Assembly (NCBI GenBank): GCA_020635715.1
Contig: JACJZG010000007.1
Span: 93,489 to 157,488 of the forward strand
DNA: 64,000 bases
Direction of reading: 5' to 3'
From: Flavobacteriales bacterium
GTDB taxonomy: Bacteria > Bacteroidota > Bacteroidia > Flavobacteriales_F > PHOS-HE28
Part shown: positions 44,413 to 53,537 of the stretch, piece by piece
Layout: every line of letters starts with the position of its first letter
How positions within the stretch are numbered: the first letter of the stretch is position 1
The notes under the pieces: model-generated
What the model was told of the DNA's origin: nothing
Database searches by the model: none
What the model saw: only the letters and a program-made list of their open reading frames with translations
Program-made: the position numbers and the translations under genes

Positions 44413-45096
44413 TCAACCGGGCAGTTCCAGGCGGAAGGTGCACCCCTGGCCCACACCCGGGCTGGTGGCGCTCAACGTTCCGTGCAACGCCAACGCCCAG
44501 ATCGCTGCGCGTGCCAGCGTGCCGCGCCCCTGTGATTCGCCGGCGGTGGGGCGGCTGTCCAGCCAGGTGAAACGTTCGAACACCCGTGCCAGGTCCCCGG
44601 CGGAAAGGCCGACACCATGGTCCTCCACCTCGAGGATGCACCGGTCCGCCTGGGAGAGGAGACGCACTTCAATGGTGGAGCCGGTCGGGGAGAATTTGGA
44701 CGCGTTCGAGAGCAAGGCATCCACCAGGTCGGCGAGCACCCGCGGGTCGGAGCTGATGGGCGCGCGTGCGTTCAGGTCGAGGATGAGCCGCTGGTCCTTG
44801 CGTTCATAGCGGAACCGAAGGAGTTCTGCCCGCTCCGCCACCAGCGCCGGAAGGTCCACCTGCTGTGGTTCCGGGCGGATGATGCCACGGGCCACGCCGA
44901 GGTCGTCCATCAGCTTCTCCACCTCGCGCAGCGCCTTGAAGTACTGCTGTTCACCATAGAGCAGCAGCTCGTCACGTTCCTCGGGGCCCAGCTCGTCCTT
45001 GAACCGCTCGAGCACCTGCTGCAGGCCGATCAACCGGTTGCGCAGGTCATGCGAGAACCCGTGCAGTCGATCCGCCTGTGCAGCGCTCGCCTTCAT
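44413..45096 (-). CDS. Soluble sensor histidine kinase
   Basis: A 227-residue kinase without membrane helices. The phosphoacceptor is in GFSHDLRNRLIGLQ, and the ATPase domain has DALLSNASKFSP, EDHGVGLS and GRGTLARAAIW. It is the third gene after two receiver genes on the same strand (2 and 24 bases apart), so the three probably form a phosphorelay. Confidence 0.85.
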   Translation of the reverse strand: MKASAAQADRLHGFSHDLRNRLIGLQQVLERFKDELGPEERDELLLYGEQQYFKALREVEKLMDDLGVARGIIRPEPQQVDLPALVAERAELLRFRYERKDQRLILDLNARAPISSDPRVLADLVDALLSNASKFSPTGSTIEVRLLSQADRCILEVEDHGVGLSAGDLARVFERFTWLDSRPTAGESQGRGTLARAAIWALALHGTLSATSPGVGQGCTFRLELPG

Positions 45097-45098
45097 GC

Positions 45099-45470
45099 TC
45101 AGGCCTTCTGCGTCAGCGCGAACCGCCGCAGCATGTCCTCCAGGCTGTCCGCGTTGATGGGCTTGCTCAGGTATTGACACTCCTTCAGCGCATGGATCGC
45201 ACTGATGACCTCCGGCTTGGTGCTGGCGGTGAGGAAGAGGATGGGGACCGGGGTGCGGCTGTGGATCTCCTGGGCGAGTTCCAGGCCGTTCTTGGTGCCT
45301 TTCAGGTAGATGTCCATGATGATGAGGTCCGGCATGTCCTGCGCCAGCAGGGCCTCGGCCTCGTCAGAGCTGCGTGCCGTTCCGGTCACCTCGAAGCCCA
45401 TCCGCTCCAGTTGAAGGCGGTAGCCGAAGGAGATGATGGTCTCATCTTCGATGATCAGGATCTTTTTCAT
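45099..45470 (-). CDS. Receiver-domain-only response regulator (CheY-like)
   Basis: A 123-residue single receiver domain starting MKKILIIEDETIISFGY. The phosphoacceptor Asp is in LIIMDIYLKGT, the switch Thr/Ser in LTAST, and the Lys in YLSKPI. No output domain. Stop codon two bases before the kinase start. Confidence 0.9.
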   Translation of the reverse strand: MKKILIIEDETIISFGYRLQLERMGFEVTGTARSSDEAEALLAQDMPDLIIMDIYLKGTKNGLELAQEIHSRTPVPILFLTASTKPEVISAIHALKECQYLSKPINADSLEDMLRRFALTQKA

Positions 45471-45492
45471 TGCGGGAGAGAACGGAGATGGG

Positions 45493-45918
45493 TCAAAGAG
45501 AGCGGGTGCGTTGGTGGTCCTGGACCACACGTTCGAAACTTTCGATGGTGAGCGCCTTTTCCACGTAGCCGATCACGGAGCGGAAGGAGAGCGCGCGCTC
45601 CAGGTCGGCGGGTCGGTTGCTGCTGCTGAACATCACCACGCTGGTGCGGTCATTGGGCAACAGGCCCTCCTCCTCGCACATGCCGAGCAGGTCGAACCCG
45701 GTGTGCTTGGGCATGTTGATGTCCACGAACATCAGGTCCGGCTCCTCCTGGCCGCCGCGCAGGTAATTGAGTGCGGCATCGGCCGAGGTGAAAGTGGTCA
45801 ACCGGCCTTTGTAACCGGCTTTCTTCAGGACCAGCTTGGTCACGAAGTTGCAGTCGTCCTCATCATCCACCAGGATGATCAGGCCGACCGAGGGCAGGAC
45901 AGGGGTAGGGACGGGCAT
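45493..45918 (-). CDS. Receiver-domain response regulator
   Basis: A 141-residue receiver domain (LIILVDDEDDCNFVTKLVLK; phosphoacceptor Asp in LMFVDINMPKHTG; MFSSSN; VEKALT at the Lys position). No output domain. Start MPVPTPVLPS chosen; an in-frame Met 14 codons upstream is possible. First gene of the three-gene signalling unit. Confidence 0.85.
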   Translation of the reverse strand: MPVPTPVLPSVGLIILVDDEDDCNFVTKLVLKKAGYKGRLTTFTSADAALNYLRGGQEEPDLMFVDINMPKHTGFDLLGMCEEEGLLPNDRTSVVMFSSSNRPADLERALSFRSVIGYVEKALTIESFERVVQDHQRTRSL

Positions 45919-46016
45919 GGCGGGTTCCGTTGAACGGGGCCGGGAACGCTTTGGTTGCATGGGGTAACCCGGCCGCGCATACGTGCCATCGGATCCGCGA
46001 TTAACTTCCCCCGGGA

Positions 46017-46364
46017 ATGCGCACGCCTCGGGGTCGTTTACTCCCACGTCGGGACTTCCTTCGCCGCCAGGTCCGTTTCCTGCTGGTCGCGGTGGCCTTG
46101 GTGTCCGTGGCGCTCGCCATCGGTGTGGCCGGTTACATGGGCTACGCCGGTCTGGGCTTCACCGATGCCTTCCTGAACGCGAGCATGATCCTGGGCGGCA
46201 TGGGGCCCGTGGATCCCTTGTCCACCAATGCGGCCAAATGGTTCGCCTCCTTCTATGCGCTGTTCAGTGGCATCATCATGCTCGGCACCGTTGCCGTTAT
46301 GCTGACCCCCTTGCTCCATCGCATCCTACACGCTTTCCATCTCGATGAGGATGAAAGGGAGTGA
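46017..46364 (+). CDS. Two-helix membrane protein, possible pore
   Basis: A 115-residue protein with two membrane helices (VRFLLVAVALVSVALAIGVA and FASFYALFSGIIMLGTVAVM) joined by a re-entrant-looking loop (DAFLNASMILGGMGPV). This build is like a single potassium-channel repeat but lacks the TVGYG filter. Found, as far as I recall, in several Bacteroidota without function. Confidence 0.55.
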   Translation: MRTPRGRLLPRRDFLRRQVRFLLVAVALVSVALAIGVAGYMGYAGLGFTDAFLNASMILGGMGPVDPLSTNAAKWFASFYALFSGIIMLGTVAVMLTPLLHRILHAFHLDEDERE

Positions 46365-46387
46365 TCCGGGTGAGCGCTGCTGCCTCC

Positions 46388-46984
46388 TCACTCTCCGCGC
46401 GTCTCGTTCCAGGTCTTGTACCGCGCGGTGATGGGTTCCCGGTCCGCAGGCACCTCCCGCAGCGGTGCACAGGGCTTCAAGGTGGCGTGCAGTTCGGCCG
46501 GCAGGGCTTGATAGAGTTTGGTCCCCTCGGTCTTCCAGGCCAGCATCTCATCGCTGACCGCCTTCAGCACCTTCGCCGGATTGCCCACGATCAGCTGGCG
46601 GGCCGCCCACACCGAATCGGCCCGAAGGAAGGAGAGCGCGCCCACGATGCAGCCCTCACCCAGCACCACGTTGTCCATCAGCACCGCGTTCATGCCCACA
46701 AGGCAGTCCTTGCCCACGTGTGCGCCGTGGATGATGGCCCCGTGCCCGATGTGCGCGTTCTCATCCAAACGCACCGTGACCCCGGGGAACATGTGCACGG
46801 TGCAGTTCTCCTGCACGTTGCAACCATCGGCGATCACGATCTCGCCCCAATCCCCACGGAGTGCGGCCCCTGGACCGATGTACACGTCGCGACCGATGAC
46901 CACATGGCCGGTGACGACCGCTTGGGGATGAACGAAGGCGGAAGGGTGGACGACAGGGCGGTAGCCGTTGAATTCGTAGAGCAT
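46388..46984 (-). CDS. paaY: PaaY-like hexapeptide-repeat protein
   Basis: A 198-residue left-handed beta-helix protein. The first residues and hexapeptide repeats (VHPSAFVHPQAVVTG, CNVQENCTVHMFPG) and the tail (EMLAWKTEGTKLYQALPAE, then PLREVP) match PaaY of the phenylacetate pathway, a gamma-carbonic-anhydrase-like thioesterase, more than the general family. It fits the presence of paaZ, although the two are unlinked. Confidence 0.8.
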   Translation of the reverse strand: MLYEFNGYRPVVHPSAFVHPQAVVTGHVVIGRDVYIGPGAALRGDWGEIVIADGCNVQENCTVHMFPGVTVRLDENAHIGHGAIIHGAHVGKDCLVGMNAVLMDNVVLGEGCIVGALSFLRADSVWAARQLIVGNPAKVLKAVSDEMLAWKTEGTKLYQALPAELHATLKPCAPLREVPADREPITARYKTWNETRGE

Positions 46985-47066
46985 GGCGGGGTCTGGAGGG
47001 ACGAAGATGACGCGATCGCGGCCACATCCCGCGCAATGTTAAGTCTGGGTTAAGCCTTGCTCTCCC

Positions 47067-47074
47067 TACATTGG
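47067..47074 (+). promoter_or_regulatory. Putative -7 element of the DUF47-pit operon
   Basis: TACATTGG, 51 bases before the ATG at 47118. Confidence 0.4.
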
Positions 47075-47117
47075 CCTTTGCAACGGCCGGGTACATTTGG
47101 GCCGCGATAAAAGCACT

Positions 47118-47765
47118 ATGGCACTGGACAATCTCCTCAGCATCTTCAAGCCGCGCGACCGCGTGTTCTTCTTCCATTTCGAGGCGAGCGCGGCCAACGT
47201 CCTGCGGATGTCGGAGGACCTCCGATCGATCATGGCCACGGAGCCGGGTTCGCAACGGGTGGCACTGCTGGAGCGGTTGGAGATCGCTGAGCACGCCAAC
47301 GACGACCTGACCCACACGATCTTCACCGACCTGGCCCGGAACTTCATCACCCCGATCGATCGCGAGGACATCCATGCGCTGGCCACGAGCCTGGATGACG
47401 TGGCCGATTTCATCCTGGCGGCCGCCAAGAACCTTGAGCTGTTCGGCATCAAGAAGCCGGACGAGACCTGCCGCGAGCTCGCGCGCCTGGTGCACGAGGG
47501 CTGCGAGATCGTGCAACTGGCCGTGCAGGGCCTCCGCACCATGGCGAAGACCGGTGGCAACAACGAGTTCGTCGTGCGCATCAACAGTATGGAGAACCAG
47601 GCGGACGAGGTCTTCGACCGGGCCATCCAGCGTCTTTTCGCCACCGAGACCGACCCGATCCAGTTGATCCGCATGCGCGACATGTACTCCACGCTCGAAC
47701 TGGCCACGGACAAATGCGAGGACGTGGGCAACGTGATCGAGTCCATCATGTTGAAGTACGCGTGA
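47118..47765 (+). CDS. DUF47 (PhoU-like) Pit accessory protein
   Basis: A 215-residue all-helical PhoU-like protein (KPRDRVFFFHFEASAANVL, EHANDDLTHTIF, MRDMYSTLELATDKCEDVG). It is the usual upstream partner of Pit phosphate transporters and probably adjusts their activity. The transporter gene starts four bases after its stop. Confidence 0.92.
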   Translation: MALDNLLSIFKPRDRVFFFHFEASAANVLRMSEDLRSIMATEPGSQRVALLERLEIAEHANDDLTHTIFTDLARNFITPIDREDIHALATSLDDVADFILAAAKNLELFGIKKPDETCRELARLVHEGCEIVQLAVQGLRTMAKTGGNNEFVVRINSMENQADEVFDRAIQRLFATETDPIQLIRMRDMYSTLELATDKCEDVGNVIESIMLKYA

Positions 47766-47769
47766 GGGC

Positions 47770-48903
47770 ATGACGCTGCTCATCGTCATCATCGTATTGG
47801 CGTTGGTGTTCGACTACATCAACGGCTTCCACGACGCCGCCAACTCCATCGCCACCATCGTCAGCACCAAGGTGCTCACCCCGGTGCAGGCCGTGATCTG
47901 GGCGGCGGCGTTCAACTTCGTGGCCTTCTTCATCTTCAGTGACCACCACGTGGCCAATACCGTGGCCAAGACCGTGCACGAGGAGTTCATCACCCTGCGC
48001 GTGGTGCTCGCCGGCCTCCTCGCCGCCATCACCTGGAACCTGCTCACCTGGTGGTACGGCATACCCAGCAGCTCGTCCCACACCCTGATCGGTGGCTTCG
48101 CCGGAGCGGCGCTGGCCGGTGCGGGCTTCGACATCGGCAGCATCAACCTGGAGAAGATCGGCATCATCGCGCTCTTCATCTTCCTGGCGCCGCTGGTGGG
48201 TATGATCATCTCCGTCTTCATCACACTGGTCACGCTCATCCAGCGTCTGTGGTTGCGGCTCGCCATCATTGCGCTGGCCACCGCCATCACCTGCATCTTC
48301 GTGCTGAAGAACAATGATCTGCGCATCGCGATGGCCCTGTTCGCCATCGTTTTCATGGTGGCCTACGGCTGGGACATGACGCGCAACCAGCAGAGCGCGC
48401 TCCGCACCTCCAACCTGTACAAGCGCCTGCAGCTGCTCAGCTCCGCGGCCTTCAGCATCGGCCACGGTGGCAATGATGCGCAGAAGGTGATGGGCATCAT
48501 CATGGTGGCCATGGTGGCGAGCGGCCAGCGCGACAGCCTGGAACACATGCCCACCTGGGTGCCGTTGGCATGCTACACCGCGATCGGCCTTGGCACCTTG
48601 AGCGGCGGTTGGAAGATCGTGAAGACGATGGGCTCACGGATCACCAAGGTGACCCCACTGGAAGGGGTCTGTGCGGAGAGCGCTGGCGCCATGACCCTGT
48701 ACATGACCGAACAGATGGGCATCCCGGTGAGCACCACGCACACCATTACCGGAGCCATCATCGGTGTGGGGGCCACTAAGCGGTTGAGCGCGGTGCGCTG
48801 GGGGGTCACCGTGCGGCTGCTGTGGGCCTGGGTGCTCACGATCCCGGTGAGCGCGGTGCTGGCCTGCATCGCCTATTGGATCGCCGGGTTGTTCGGGATC
48901 TGA
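47770..48903 (+). CDS. pit: Inorganic phosphate transporter, PiT family
   Basis: A 377-residue transporter with the two PiT signatures: DYINGFHDAANSIATIV at the N-terminus and SIGHGGNDAQKVMGII in the second half, plus GIPSSSSHTLIGGFAGAAL. It imports phosphate or metal-phosphate using the proton or sodium gradient. Cotranscribed with the DUF47 gene. Confidence 0.94.
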   Translation: MTLLIVIIVLALVFDYINGFHDAANSIATIVSTKVLTPVQAVIWAAAFNFVAFFIFSDHHVANTVAKTVHEEFITLRVVLAGLLAAITWNLLTWWYGIPSSSSHTLIGGFAGAALAGAGFDIGSINLEKIGIIALFIFLAPLVGMIISVFITLVTLIQRLWLRLAIIALATAITCIFVLKNNDLRIAMALFAIVFMVAYGWDMTRNQQSALRTSNLYKRLQLLSSAAFSIGHGGNDAQKVMGIIMVAMVASGQRDSLEHMPTWVPLACYTAIGLGTLSGGWKIVKTMGSRITKVTPLEGVCAESAGAMTLYMTEQMGIPVSTTHTITGAIIGVGATKRLSAVRWGVTVRLLWAWVLTIPVSAVLACIAYWIAGLFGI

Positions 48904-48927
48904 GGGGGCTGCCGCCATACGGCTTGC

Positions 48928-48935
48928 TACCTTCG
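48928..48935 (+). promoter_or_regulatory. Putative -7 element of GlmU-like gene
   Basis: TACCTTCG, 13 bases before the ATG at 48941. Confidence 0.4.
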
Positions 48936-48940
48936 CCAGC

Positions 48941-50125
48941 ATGTCCATCATCCTTTCCGACGCGGGCCTGCACAGCCATCTGTTGCCGTTGACGTACACG
49001 CGTCCCGTGGGGCAGTTGCGTCCGGGCATCCTGCGGATCAGTGAAGGATGGTACGTGCGCAGCGGCCTGCCTGTGGGCCACCGGACGGAGGACCATCTCG
49101 CGGCCTCCTTCCCGCTGCCACAGGAAACGGCGAACTGGGAGGTGGACGGCAGCCTCTTCCCGAACGATGACCTGGTACGTGCGGTGATGGACCTGCGTCC
49201 GGGCGATGTGCTCGTGAACGAAGGACGCGCACTGGCCTTCGGAGCGGAAGGGAAAGCGCATCCGAAGGTGGCGGATTGGGCACAGCCGCCCGCCTTTCTG
49301 CGCCCGGTCGCCTTTGGCGGGGAGGTGATCCGCTTCAGCCGGCCTTGGCACCTGTTCCAGCATTGCGGTCAGGCGATCGCACATGACTTCAAGCTGCTCA
49401 CCGATGGTCGCCGTTCGCAACGCATCGCGGGCACGAACACGGTGATCGGTGATCCGAACGCGATCTTCCTCGAGGAGGGTGCGGTCATGGAGGCATGCAT
49501 TCTGAATACCACCAACGGCCCGATCTACCTCGGAAAAGGCGCCGAGGTGATGGAGGGGTCGATGTTGCGCGGTCCCGTCGTGGTGGGTGATCATGCTCAG
49601 GTGAAGATGGGTGCCAAGATCTACGGGCCATCGGCCTTCGGGCCGGAATGCCGGGTGGGCGGCGAGGTCACCAACAGCGTGATCCTCGGCTACAGCAACA
49701 AGGGCCACGACGGCTTCCTGGGCAACAGCGTGCTGGGCGAATGGTGCAACCTGGGCGCCGACACCAACACCAGCAACCTGAAGAACACCTACGGCAGCGT
49801 TCAGGTATGGGGCGGTGCGGAAAAGGCGATGGTCGATACCGGTCTGCAGTTCTGCGGCCTGCTCATGGGCGATCACAGCAAGAGCGGCATCAACACCATG
49901 TTCAACACGGGCACCGTGGTGGGCGTGGCGGCCAATGTCTTCGGCGGCGGCTTTCCTCCGAAGCACATTCCGGGCTTCTCCTGGGGCGGCGCGAACGGCT
50001 TCGAGACCTACGACATAGAGCGGGCCCTGGGCACCGCGCGTAAGGTGATGGAGCGCCGCCACGTGCACCTCTCCGCCTTGGACGAGGCGGTGCTGCGGCA
50101 CATCGCGGCTGGAGAGGGGGGTTGA
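48941..50125 (+). CDS. GlmU-like sugar nucleotidyltransferase-family protein
   Basis: A 394-residue protein. The N-terminal half resembles a nucleotidyltransferase that lacks the usual GxGTRM loop (LHSHLLPLTYTRPVGQLRPG), and the C-terminal half is a left-handed beta-helix (GTNTVIGDPNAIFLEEGAV, LNTTNGPIYLGKGAEV, GEWCNLGADTNTSNLKNTYG). Such proteins are common in Bacteroidota and annotated as putative sugar nucleotidyl transferases. The substrate is unknown. Confidence 0.85.
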   Translation: MSIILSDAGLHSHLLPLTYTRPVGQLRPGILRISEGWYVRSGLPVGHRTEDHLAASFPLPQETANWEVDGSLFPNDDLVRAVMDLRPGDVLVNEGRALAFGAEGKAHPKVADWAQPPAFLRPVAFGGEVIRFSRPWHLFQHCGQAIAHDFKLLTDGRRSQRIAGTNTVIGDPNAIFLEEGAVMEACILNTTNGPIYLGKGAEVMEGSMLRGPVVVGDHAQVKMGAKIYGPSAFGPECRVGGEVTNSVILGYSNKGHDGFLGNSVLGEWCNLGADTNTSNLKNTYGSVQVWGGAEKAMVDTGLQFCGLLMGDHSKSGINTMFNTGTVVGVAANVFGGGFPPKHIPGFSWGGANGFETYDIERALGTARKVMERRHVHLSALDEAVLRHIAAGEGG

Positions 50126-50175
50126 TCGACTTTATACACACTCATTCTCGAATTGCCATGATCCGGGCCCCTAGA

Positions 50176-50691
50176 ATGAACAGGACCTTGAATACATGGG
50201 TGATTCTCATTAGCTCGTTGATCTGCTCGGTGCTTAATGCACAGCCGAATTGTGAGGGTCAGGTTAAGATCCAGGTTGTTCTACTTGATGACTTGATCAT
50301 ACCTGATTCGGTTATCAATGGTGCAGTTGTTGGCCAGCAAGCAGAACCGAGACGTAGGAAGGATCAAGAAGGATTCGAATACGGGCTGCCAGAGCACGCG
50401 TCGCACCAGGTGCTTGCCCTTCATGAAGGGTTTCGTGGAGAAGTGAGCGTGCTTGTGAATGATTCCCTTTATGCAAGCGGTAGCGTCCAGACGAATGATG
50501 CAATTGGTTCAACGGGCTTCTTGGTCGACTTAGGTGACCGCGGAGGAGTGAAGCGACGTGTTCTTCGAATAGAATACGGAAACCAATGCATGGAGACGCT
50601 TCTAGACCAAGGTCACCCGATAGTGATCGCACACCAATACGGTGGACAGTGGCTACTTGAATATACTGATCATTGGCCGGTCCTGGAATGA
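50176..50691 (+). CDS. Secreted protein of unknown function, low GC
   Basis: A 171-residue protein starting MNRTLNTWVILISSLICSVLN with a signal peptide cleaved near LNAQ. No family recognised. Base composition is markedly lower in GC than the GlmU-like and lon genes on either side, so it was probably inserted between them. Confidence 0.55.
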   Translation: MNRTLNTWVILISSLICSVLNAQPNCEGQVKIQVVLLDDLIIPDSVINGAVVGQQAEPRRRKDQEGFEYGLPEHASHQVLALHEGFRGEVSVLVNDSLYASGSVQTNDAIGSTGFLVDLGDRGGVKRRVLRIEYGNQCMETLLDQGHPIVIAHQYGGQWLLEYTDHWPVLE

Positions 50692-50876
50692 GCTGGGAGG
50701 CAAGCGTGTGTAGATCGAGCGCCCTACTTGTACGATGGTACAAGCCGCTCGCCGCTAAATAGGCTTGCCGCCGCCTTCCTGTCTATCTGTCACCCCCTTC
50801 TGCTGCGGCACGAAGCTTGACCGGCAAGTGGGCCCACTGTTGAAAACCGCGCCCCGCAAGGGCCCCGGTCCATGGG

Positions 50877-50884
50877 TATCTTTA
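50877..50884 (+). promoter_or_regulatory. Putative -7 element of lon
   Basis: TATCTTTA, 25 bases before the ATG at 50902; this supports that start rather than the in-frame ATG at 50872. Confidence 0.4.
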
Positions 50885-50901
50885 CACCTGACAAGCTGTC
50901 C

Positions 50902-53352
50902 ATGAGCGACAACATACATACTGCCGATCCGCTATTCAGTTCCGAGGTCCTGGAGAACGAGACCGAGTTGATCCCCTTGATCACGGCCGAGGACGAGGAA
51001 CAGATGAACGCGGAGACGACCCCGCCGGAGCTGCCCATCCTTCCCCTGCGGAACACCGTGCTCTTCCCGGGCGTGGTGATCCCCATCACCGTGGGTCGTG
51101 ATCGCAGCATCCGTCTCATCCAGGATGTTTACCGCGGTACCAAGACCCTGGGCGTGGTGAGCCAGAAGGACGGCCAGATCGAAGAGCCGCGTGCCGAAGA
51201 CCTCAACCGCGTGGGCACCATTGCCACCATCATCCGCATGTTGCGCATGCCGGATGGTAGCACCACCGCCATCATCCAAGGCAAGAAGCGCTTCGAGGTG
51301 CTGGAGATGGTCCAGTTGGATCCGTACTTCACCGCCAAGGTGAAGGAATTCGAGGAGATCCGTCCCTCCAAGGACGACAAGAGCTTCCACGCTCTGGTGA
51401 GTTCCCTGAAGGACCTGGCCACCGACATCATCAAGCACAGTCCGCACATCCCCACGGAAGCCCAGTTCGCACTGAAGAACATCGACAGTCCGAGCTTCCT
51501 GGTGAACTTCATCAGCAGCAACATGAACGCCGAGGTGGCCGAGAAGCAGAAGATGCTCGAGGTGGCCGACCTGCGCGAACGCGCGAACCTGCTGCTGGCG
51601 CACCTGACCAAGGAGCTGCAGCTGCTGCAGATGAAGAACGAGATCCAGAACAAGGTGCGCACGGAAGTGGATCGCCAGCAGCGCGAGTACTTCCTGCACC
51701 AGCAGATGAAGACCATCCAGGATGAACTGGGTGGCAACCCCATCGAGCAGGAGATCGATGAGATGCGGATGAAGGCCGCGAAGAAGAAGTGGAGCCGGTC
51801 CGTGGGGGAGGTCTTCGAGAAGGAACTGACCAAATTGCAGCGCATGAACCCGGCCGGAGCGGAGTTCAGCGTGCAGTACAACTACGTGCAGCTGCTGCTG
51901 GAGCTGCCCTGGGGGGAGTACAGTGAGGACAAGTTCGACCTGAAGAATGCCCAGAAGATCCTGGACCGCGACCACTTCGGTCTGGACAAGGTGAAGGAGC
52001 GCATCATCGAACACCTCGCCGTGCTCAAGTTGAAGAAGGACATGAAGGCGCCGATCGTGCTGCTGTACGGTCCTCCGGGCGTGGGTAAGACCAGCCTGGG
52101 CAAGAGCATGGCCGAAGCATTGGGTCGCAAGTATGTGCGCATGAGCCTGGGTGGCCTGCACGACGAGAGCGAGATCCGCGGCCACCGTCGCACCTACATC
52201 GGTGCCATGCCCGGCCGCCTGATCCAGAGCTTGAAGAAGGCCGGCAAGAGCAACCCGCTCTTCATCCTCGACGAGATCGACAAGGTGGGCAAGGACTTCC
52301 ATGGCGATCCTGCCAGTGCGCTGCTCGAGGTCCTGGACCCGGAGCAGAACTCTGCCTTCCACGACAACTTCGTGGACATCGACTACGATCTGAGCCGGGT
52401 GATGTTCGTGGCCACGGCCAACTCGCTCAGCACGATCCACCCCGCGCTGCGTGATCGTATGGAGATCATCGAGGTGAATGGCTACACCCAGGAGGAGAAG
52501 ATCCAGATCGCCCTGCGCCACCTGCTGCCGAAGCAGTTCGCCGAGAACGGGGTGAAGCCGAAGCAGCTGAAGCTCGCCCCCGGCCTGCTCGAGGCCATCA
52601 TCGATCAGTACACCGATGAGAGCGGTGTGCGCACCCTCGAGAAGCGCATCGCCAAACTGGTGCGCTACCGCGCCAAGCAGATCGCGCTGAAGCAGAAGCA
52701 CAGCATCACCATCACCGAGGCCGACCTCGTGAAGATCTATGGCCCGAGCCATGCGCGTGACAAGTACCAGGGCAATGATGTGGCCGGCGTGGTCACCGGT
52801 CTGGCCTGGACCCCGACGGGTGGCGACATCCTCTTCATCGAGACCAGCATCACCAAGGGCGAAGGCAAGCTCACGCTCACCGGCAACCTGGGCGATGTGA
52901 TGAAGGAGAGCGCGGTCATCGCCCTGGAGTACCTGAAGGCGCATAGCAGCATCATCGGCCTGGATCCGGAGGTATTCAAGCGCTGGAACGTGCACGTGCA
53001 CGTGCCGGAGGGTGCCACACCGAAGGATGGACCGAGCGCGGGCATCACCATGCTGACCAGTTTGGCGAGCGCCTTCACCCAGCAGAAGGTGCGCAAGTTC
53101 GTAGCGATGACCGGCGAGATCACCCTGCGAGGTCGTGTACTGCCGGTGGGTGGCATCAAGGAGAAGATCCTCGCGGCCAAGCGCGCCGGCATCAAGGAGA
53201 TCATCCTGAGCACGGACAACCGCAAGGACATCGAGGACATCGACGCGCGCTACACCAAGGGCATGAAGTTCACCTATGTCACCGAGATGATCGAGGTGGT
53301 GAAGCACGCCCTGCTGAAGGAGAAGGTGGCCGACGCGCTGAAGGTGGCCTGA
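50902..53352 (+). CDS. lon: ATP-dependent protease Lon
   Basis: An 816-residue Lon protease. The N-terminal substrate domain starts LPILPLRNTVLFPGVVIPIT; the AAA+ domain has GPPGVGKTS (from residue 390) and LFILDEIDK; the protease domain has the catalytic Ser in PKDGPSAGI (S712) and Lys in VGGIKEKILAAKRAG. It degrades misfolded and regulatory proteins, including many antitoxins. The next gene starts two bases after its stop. Confidence 0.97.
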   Translation: MSDNIHTADPLFSSEVLENETELIPLITAEDEEQMNAETTPPELPILPLRNTVLFPGVVIPITVGRDRSIRLIQDVYRGTKTLGVVSQKDGQIEEPRAEDLNRVGTIATIIRMLRMPDGSTTAIIQGKKRFEVLEMVQLDPYFTAKVKEFEEIRPSKDDKSFHALVSSLKDLATDIIKHSPHIPTEAQFALKNIDSPSFLVNFISSNMNAEVAEKQKMLEVADLRERANLLLAHLTKELQLLQMKNEIQNKVRTEVDRQQREYFLHQQMKTIQDELGGNPIEQEIDEMRMKAAKKKWSRSVGEVFEKELTKLQRMNPAGAEFSVQYNYVQLLLELPWGEYSEDKFDLKNAQKILDRDHFGLDKVKERIIEHLAVLKLKKDMKAPIVLLYGPPGVGKTSLGKSMAEALGRKYVRMSLGGLHDESEIRGHRRTYIGAMPGRLIQSLKKAGKSNPLFILDEIDKVGKDFHGDPASALLEVLDPEQNSAFHDNFVDIDYDLSRVMFVATANSLSTIHPALRDRMEIIEVNGYTQEEKIQIALRHLLPKQFAENGVKPKQLKLAPGLLEAIIDQYTDESGVRTLEKRIAKLVRYRAKQIALKQKHSITITEADLVKIYGPSHARDKYQGNDVAGVVTGLAWTPTGGDILFIETSITKGEGKLTLTGNLGDVMKESAVIALEYLKAHSSIIGLDPEVFKRWNVHVHVPEGATPKDGPSAGITMLTSLASAFTQQKVRKFVAMTGEITLRGRVLPVGGIKEKILAAKRAGIKEIILSTDNRKDIEDIDARYTKGMKFTYVTEMIEVVKHALLKEKVADALKVA

Positions 53353-53354
53353 CC

Positions 53355-53537
53355 ATGGACAAGCGCATCCGCTTTGAGACCAAGGAGGAGTCGAACACGC
53401 GACGTGAGCGGGAGTTCCTGGCACTGACACCATCGGAGCGTTTGCAGTGGTTCCTGCGCAGCTTCAATGCTCGTGTTCAGGAGGATCGTCCGACGGACAA
53501 CTTCATCATCCGGAAGCGGGACCATGGACTTCGGTGA
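53355..53537 (+). CDS. Small partner protein of the nucleotidyltransferase
   Basis: A 60-residue charged protein (MDKRIRFETKEESNTRREREF, split here for length: MDKRIRFETKEE and SNTRREREFLAL) with TPSERLQWFLRSFNA. Similar short proteins are found beside nucleotidyltransferase-fold genes. It starts two bases after the lon stop and overlaps the next gene by 14 bases, so the three are probably cotranscribed. May be the antitoxin or an accessory subunit. Confidence 0.6.
   Translation: MDKRIRFETKEESNTRREREFLALTPSERLQWFLRSFNARVQEDRPTDNFIIRKRDHGLR

Noticed and set aside
44413..46364. Phage or defence island around the signalling genes
   Set aside because: All genes have ordinary signalling or membrane features and host-like composition.
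50932..53433. 833-codon open frame antisense to lon
   Set aside because: Shadow frame of a GC-rich gene, with low-complexity composition and no motifs; lon is certain on the plus strand.
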